NCBI GenBank assembly: GCA_019916065.1
Contig: CM034236.1
Location: forward strand, 50,930,690 to 50,994,689
From: Vitellaria paradoxa
Taxonomy: Eukaryota; Streptophyta; Magnoliopsida; Ericales; Sapotaceae
Reading direction: 5' to 3'
DNA: 64,000 nt
The notes under the pieces were generated by a model that saw only the letters and a program-made list of their open reading frames with translations, was not told where the DNA came from and made no database searches. Below, piece by piece: positions 59,681 through 64,000 of this stretch. The position numbers and the translations under genes were made by a program. How positions within the stretch are numbered: the first letter of the stretch is position 1; every line of letters begins with the position of its first letter.

Positions 59681-61015
59681 GCAAAATAGTATCTCCTATA
59701 GGAGTAGAAACAATAAGCCCCGCATCCAATTGTTCAAGCGTAATAGGTAAGCTACGCAAAAATTTAGGGGAAGCAAAAGAATGTGTAGATCCTGAATCTA
59801 TTAACACCCTAGCAGGTGTAGATGAAATAAGAAGTGTACCTTGCACCACTGAAGGTGATGCCTCTGCCTCCTTCTGAGTAAGTACATAAACACGTGCAGG
59901 AGCTGCTTGCCTCTGGTTCTGTCCCTGAGTACGACTTTGGTTACCACTCTGTGTAGTATCTCTCTGTCCTTGGAATGCTTGTTGAGTTTGTTGTCCTGTG
60001 GTATTTGGAGCTCTACATTGACTCTTAACATGTCCATCCTTACCACAGTTGTAACACTTCTTAGGCGTGCCTTCACAAAAGGAGCCAAATGAATACTGCC
60101 TGCCACACCTTGCACATGGTCGTGCCTGCTGCCTATTATTTCCATCTATCTGTGCTTGAGTGTTTCTTCTCTTCTGAAAGCTGCCACCCCCACTACCCTG
60201 ACCTCTACTATTCTGTTCCATGGTCCTTTTATTAGACTGTGGTCTTCCCTTCTTAGCATCTTCCAAGTAGTCTTCAACTAGCTGTGCCCTGGTCACAAGT
60301 TCTACCAAAGTCTTAGACTGGAGTACTGCAACCCTACTACGAATGGCTAGACGCAGTCTCTTCTCAAACATCAACACCTTGTCATTTTCGTTATCTACTT
60401 GCGTAGAGTACTTTGACAATTCTGCAAATTTGCATTCATACTCAGCCACGGTCATACTACCTTGCTCCAGGGAAAGAAATTCTAACTGCTTCTGTCTCTT
60501 GATCGCTATGGGAGTAAATTTATTATTGAATATCTCAAGAAAATTATTCCAGTTCAACTCGTTCTCTCTTCCTTGATATTGGCGTTCCACCATATCCCAC
60601 CAATCTTCTGCAGGTCCTTCCAAAACATATGTTGCCATGGAGACTTTTTGTTCATCTGTACATTTAAACGTGCAAATATCTTCTTTATGCGTCGTATCCA
60701 CTTTTCTGCTTCTGCTGGATCAGCTTTTCCATCAAACTTTGGGGGGGAAGTCTTCAAAAACTTATCAAACACAGACCCTTTATCAAAACTCATGTCCCTT
60801 GCCTCTGCCAGTGCCCCCTGTTGATCCAATTCCCTCTGTATATTTTGTTGTGTTTCAGTAGTAGTAACTGGAGCTAAAGTTGGAGTAAGAGCAGGGGCAG
60901 GAACAGATGCGGCTAGGGGAGTTACATTAGTAGTATTGCGAGCTTGATTTGCGACTCCTGAACTAGCGTATCTACTATTGGTTCGTCTGCCGCTACGTGT
61001 TGCCATTCCTTCCAA
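59649..61015 (-). pseudogene. gag and protease of the Tekay element, frameshifted
   Basis: The first segment runs from ATG 61015 (MEGMATRSGRRTNSRYASSG) and holds the start of the retrotransposon gag domain (ADPAEAEKWIRRIKKIF). Near 60660 a one-base indel moves the reading to the frame of 60701-59649, which continues with CTDEQKVSMATYVLEGPAED, a CCHC zinc knuckle (CYNCGKDGHVKSQC, residues 216-229 of that segment) and the aspartic protease motif LIDSGSTHS (residues 300-308). The frame then stops at 59649, out of phase with pol. Compared with relatives, about 20 residues between STPIGDT and the [15 protein letters not shown] segment are missing, at a spot where GATACTATTT is repeated, which suggests a small deletion. 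Confidence 0.85.
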
Positions 61016-61138
61016 ATTAAATAAATAAAATAAACATACAAGAACAATAGTAAGCTAGCTAAACAATTTGAAATTCACATTCCTAATAACTCTGGGACCA
61101 GGCCTCTATAAATTTTCTAGAAGACACCATAAACTTAT

Positions 61139-61150
61139 GCTCTGATACCA
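61139..61150 (-). promoter_or_regulatory. Primer binding site for initiator tRNA-Met
   Basis: The minus strand reads TGGTATCAGAGC, the exact plant initiator-methionine primer site, five bases inside the 5' LTR. Confidence 0.92.
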
Positions 61151-61155
61151 ACAAA

Positions 61156-62102
61156 TGTCACACCCCACTTAAGGATGTAATCGGCCGAGCACCTTAAACC
61201 TTAGCTTAAGGAACACGCAAGCCTAATTCTTATTCAACCAAAATTTACTAAAGCACTTTCGATCAAAAATAACCTTGCCATTTAAAAAAATTTACGAAAA
61301 TAAATAAAATATTCTACTAACGTTTCAAACTCAAAACGATTAAATAACAGTAATTAAAAATAATTCAAATCATCAAACTCTAATCTAGCTACCAAAATAA
61401 AATCCATCAATAAAATGTAAAATTATTCCTAAGAGGCCACGACTTAAAGGTCCCACTGCCAGAGTCCATGTCTAATCTCTTCCAGGCTCACCTGAAAAAT
61501 GTTAAAAAGGGGGGTGAGCTAAAAGCCCAGTGAATGGATTGCCAAGCCAAAAATAATAATATCCATTTGAAAATAATAATTTTTCAAATAAACAATTTAA
61601 TCAAGTAATTTTCCAAGTAACCACGTCCATGCATAATCATTAACAATTTCAAAACCTGCACATCAGAGTGCAATAACATCCATAATTCATCCCGTCAATC
61701 ACAACTGTGATGACAAACATTAATCCATGGATATATGGAAATTAAATATAAAATGTGCCAATATACTTTCTCATGGGCAGTGCCCGTTGGATCCAATATC
61801 GTACTTAGAGTCACCTAGTCTGGCTCCTGGGTTCTTCCTTAAGCCGATCCGATTGAGATCACCACGGTTTTCATGGGCCTGTTCCTACAATCGTTGAGAA
61901 CTAGGGTCACCACGGTTTTCACGGGTCTGTTCCCTAGTTGCCAGAGTCACACCACATAAGAAGCCTGTCCCCTGGACTTTAATTTTTATTTCCAATAACC
62001 AGAAAATAATTTTTCCATCACAATCTCATAATTTTCAGGATTAAACACAAGTGTCCAAATAATTTTATCTATGCTCAATAGCATAAAACATATAATATTA
62101 TT
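61156..62102 (-). repeat. Truncated 5' LTR, 947 bp
   Basis: Matches 54308-55253 of the other LTR with about 16 substitutions by eye, nearly all transitions, and one indel. Homology stops at AATATTATT and the sequence runs into unrelated AT-rich repeats. The missing 1.2 kb includes the TATA promoter, so this copy cannot start its own genomic RNA. Confidence 0.88.
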
Positions 62103-62710
62103 ATCTTTAGTTGTTATATCCTTATTTATTTTGAATTTGTAACAGTAAAAATATGATAAGAAAAAATAAATAAAGATAACAATAAAAGATAAATAAAAAT
62201 AATAAATTTTAATTATTTTTACTTTTTAAAAATATATAAATTTATATTAAAGATAAATAAAAATATAATAAATTTTTTGTTAGACTAAGATTTACAACTG
62301 AATTATGTCATTATTTACTTTGGATTTGTAATAGTAAGAATATGGCAAATAAGGATAAATAAAGATAACAACTAAAAATAAATAAAAAATAATTTTCAAT
62401 TATTTTTACTTTTTAAAAATATTTTAATTTATATTAAAGATAAATAAAGATATAATAATTTTTTTGTCAGACTAAGATTTATAATTGAACAACTAAATAA
62501 AGATAACAGGTAAAGATAAATAAATAATTAAAATTTTAAAATTAATATACATAAATTTCAATATACCTTTAAAAATAAAATAATTAAAAAATTACTATAT
62601 TTTTATTTATCTTTAATATAAATTTAATTATTTTTAAAAAATAAAAATAATTAAAATTTTATTATATCTTTATTTATATTTAATTATTATTTTTATTTAT
62701 GTTTAGTTTT
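62103..62710. repeat. AT-rich block with direct and inverted copies
   Basis: Two direct units of about 189 bp (from about 62120 and 62309; shared TTTGTAA(C/T)AGTAA, TTAATTTATATTAAAGATAAAT and AGACTAAGATTTA(C/T)AA), then a partial unit, then an inverted copy of the unit core (62589-62700). No ORF. It occupies the place where the missing half of the 5' LTR should be. Confidence 0.7.
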
Positions 62711-63282
62711 TCTTTTTTTTTTTCTTTTCTCTCTCTTCCATTCAATTCATCATTTAATGTTTTCTCAATTAACTGTTTTATCCCACTTTTAAGGTAAAAA
62801 ATGAATTTTAAAATTGAAGGGTCAGATCAAGCTCATATTAATTGAGCGGCTGAGATTTAACTTTAGGCTCCTAAAGTTTAAAAGCAACTTCAGGCTCCCT
62901 CAATCCTCCGGAACAACTACAATTAATGTACTCCAACATAAGTATAAAAGAAGCGTGGAGTATCGGCTTGGGCACACGACATGAAAATCAGGTCACTTAA
63001 CGTAACAAACGGAAAGAAGATTATTCATGCGTTACTTTGCCTTCAAAGGCTTAGAAAGCCAAAGTTCTCGTACAATCAGCTTGTAAAAAGCAGTACACGT
63101 ATCGAGATGGGATGAAAATTGCATAATGATCAAATTAGGAACAAAATCTATCTCTTTAAAATGTTGGACACAACATCTGCATTGATTAAAACGTGAGACA
63201 ATAGTGACATGCAAAAATTATATATATATATATATATATATATTTAAATTTGGGACCAAATGTGCCTCATAGTAGAACTCTT
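62711..63282. other. 3' flank of the DUF688-like gene
   Basis: AT-rich with an (AT)n tract at about 63219-63242. The part from 62940 is probably the 3'UTR and downstream region of the minus-strand gene; nothing else is recognised. Confidence 0.45.
62911..62939 (+). repeat. 29-bp direct repeat bracketing the retrotransposon, right copy
   Basis: Identical to 54278-54306. It lies about 810 bp beyond the point where LTR homology ends. Confidence 0.9.
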
Positions 63283-63732
63283 TCACTCCCTAGGCTTAAT
63301 TGGAACCATAGATGATCTCTGTTTAGGAAGAGGAGGAAAATTGGATATCCTCACCAGATTATTCTCCACAGCATCACAGGACTTCTTGCAAGAACAAGTG
63401 CGTTTGTACTTCCTCAACTTCAACAGAAGACTATTATCCTTTTGAACTTTCTTGGTGCACTCCCTCAAAGCAGCTATAAAAGGGTCCTCGTGGTATGGTT
63501 GCCAAATGCCTTTTCCAGAAGCGCGAATTGTAAGTGGAGTTTGAGCCCGACTTGGAGGAAGAGGGATCTTTATGATATCATTAGCCGAGAAGTTAGGAGT
63601 ATTACAGTGGTAATTGGAAGGAGACAACAGTGGTGTGGGTGGTAGGTTTACAATGACCTTGGATACCCCAGGACTTGCCTCCCATGAGAAGGGCACATTT
63701 GCTAATTGTGAATTAACTTTTCTGTGGTTCAT
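63283..63732 (-). CDS. DUF688-like plant protein, 149 aa, single exon
   Basis: Minus-strand frame from ATG 63732 (MNHRKVNSQLANVPFSWEAS) to TGA. The start is chosen at this Met because a TATA box lies about 50 bp upstream; an in-frame ATG at 63828 precedes the TATA box. The segment VPFSWEASPGVSK near the N-terminus is the hallmark of the DUF688 family, and the later proline-rich LPPTPLLSP.., the PLPPSRAQTP stretch and DPFIAALRECTKK also follow its pattern. A basic tract (KLRKYKRTCSCKKSC) and a proline/basic C-terminus follow. No signal peptide or membrane helix. Function unknown; members are small soluble plant proteins. Intact, and only about 340 bp from the retrotransposon-associated direct repeat. 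Confidence 0.8.
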   Translation of the reverse strand: MNHRKVNSQLANVPFSWEASPGVSKVIVNLPPTPLLSPSNYHCNTPNFSANDIIKIPLPPSRAQTPLTIRASGKGIWQPYHEDPFIAALRECTKKVQKDNSLLLKLRKYKRTCSCKKSCDAVENNLVRISNFPPLPKQRSSMVPIKPRE

Positions 63733-64000
63733 CTTAATTTGTTTGGGATCAATGAACCAAATTATATAAAGATATGTATGTTTATATACTAGCTCACAAA
63801 GAGTGTGTGTGTGTGTATATAATGGCATATGTCATGAGATCAAGCAATTGCGATGCGTGAAAAGGAAGATATAAAGCTCGATCTTCATTTAAAACCCAAC
63901 TGAATTTTGTAGGGCAAACCTTTGGTGGTTTTGGCTTTTAAATTCATATGGTTGATCGAAATTCAATGGTCAAGTTTGGGCTACAGGTGAAGTGGCACGA
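63733..64000 (-). promoter_or_regulatory. Core promoter of the DUF688-like gene
   Basis: In gene orientation GTATATAAACA (about 63778-63788) is a convincing TATA box, placing the start site near 63755 and leaving a leader of some 25 nt. A (GT)n tract lies just upstream (63800-63816). Confidence 0.5.

Larger units (their letters stand above)
54308..62102 (-). mobile_element. Decayed Ty3/gypsy retrotransposon, Tekay (chromovirus) type
   Basis: In minus orientation: truncated 5' LTR (61156-62102), primer site (61139-61150), gag, protease, reverse transcriptase, RNase H, integrase with a C-terminal chromodomain, polypurine tract (56463-56475) and a full 3' LTR (54308-56462). The gene order with integrase last is Ty3/gypsy. 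The C-terminal chromodomain (..[19 protein letters not shown]), initiator-tRNA primer site and LTRs over 2 kb fit the plant Tekay/Del clade, which tends to insert in heterochromatin. Coding regions carry frameshifts, stops and a catalytic substitution, so the copy is dead. Confidence 0.92.

Noticed and set aside
1..64000. tRNA, rRNA and CRISPR features
   Set aside because: No cloverleaf with A and B boxes, no rRNA-like sequence, and no regularly spaced short repeats with unique spacers were seen.

Overview
The window is nuclear DNA of a dicot plant. It is very AT-rich, its genes have GT-AG introns, and it contains plant-only gene families (phytosulfokine precursor, plant bZIP, ACT-repeat and DUF688-type proteins) and plant transposon types (CACTA, Tekay-type Ty3/gypsy, MITEs). 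The species cannot be named from the sequence; a woody dicot is only a guess. Genes are sparse. Most of the sequence is transposons, transposon relics and AT-rich filler.

Host genes, left to right: the 5' end of an ACR-like (ACT-domain repeat) gene leaving the window on the left (979-1049, minus, with an upstream 5'UTR intron and leader exon); an intact single-exon gene for a 438-residue protein of unknown function (18182-19498, plus); a two-exon gene for a 54-residue single-pass membrane protein, split by a 2.6 kb intron (20762-23567, minus); a broken fragment resembling the N-terminal region of plant armadillo-repeat proteins (28494-28877, plus); a two-exon phytosulfokine precursor (29940-30302, minus) whose peptide-coding 3' end is duplicated in tandem; a possible small Cys-rich protein (38731-38955, plus); a single-exon bZIP transcription factor (44129-44806, plus); and a DUF688-like protein (63283-63732, minus).

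Three mobile blocks stand out. (1) A complete 11.3 kb CACTA (En/Spm) transposon at 4899-16210, with matching ends, a 3-bp ATA target duplication, GCGACCGCC-type subterminal arrays, a TNPD-like transposase broken by only one extra base, and an apparently intact eight-exon TNPA-like gene. Its first intron carries an antisense exon that looks captured from a host gene. (2) A cluster of three terminal-inverted-repeat elements at 25067-26680, the middle one a ~900-bp near-perfect hairpin. (3) A decayed Tekay-type Ty3/gypsy retrotransposon on the minus strand at 54308-62102. Its 5' LTR has lost the promoter half, its gag and pol carry frameshifts, two nonsense codons and an integrase substitution, and the whole block is bracketed by an unusual 29-bp direct repeat.

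A short AT-rich MITE-like family recurs at least 13 times across the window, and many long (AT)n, (GA)n and (CT)n tracts sit in promoters and spacers. The host genes are not an operon or a pathway. The only functional ensemble is the CACTA element, whose two proteins are expected to act together on its own ends.
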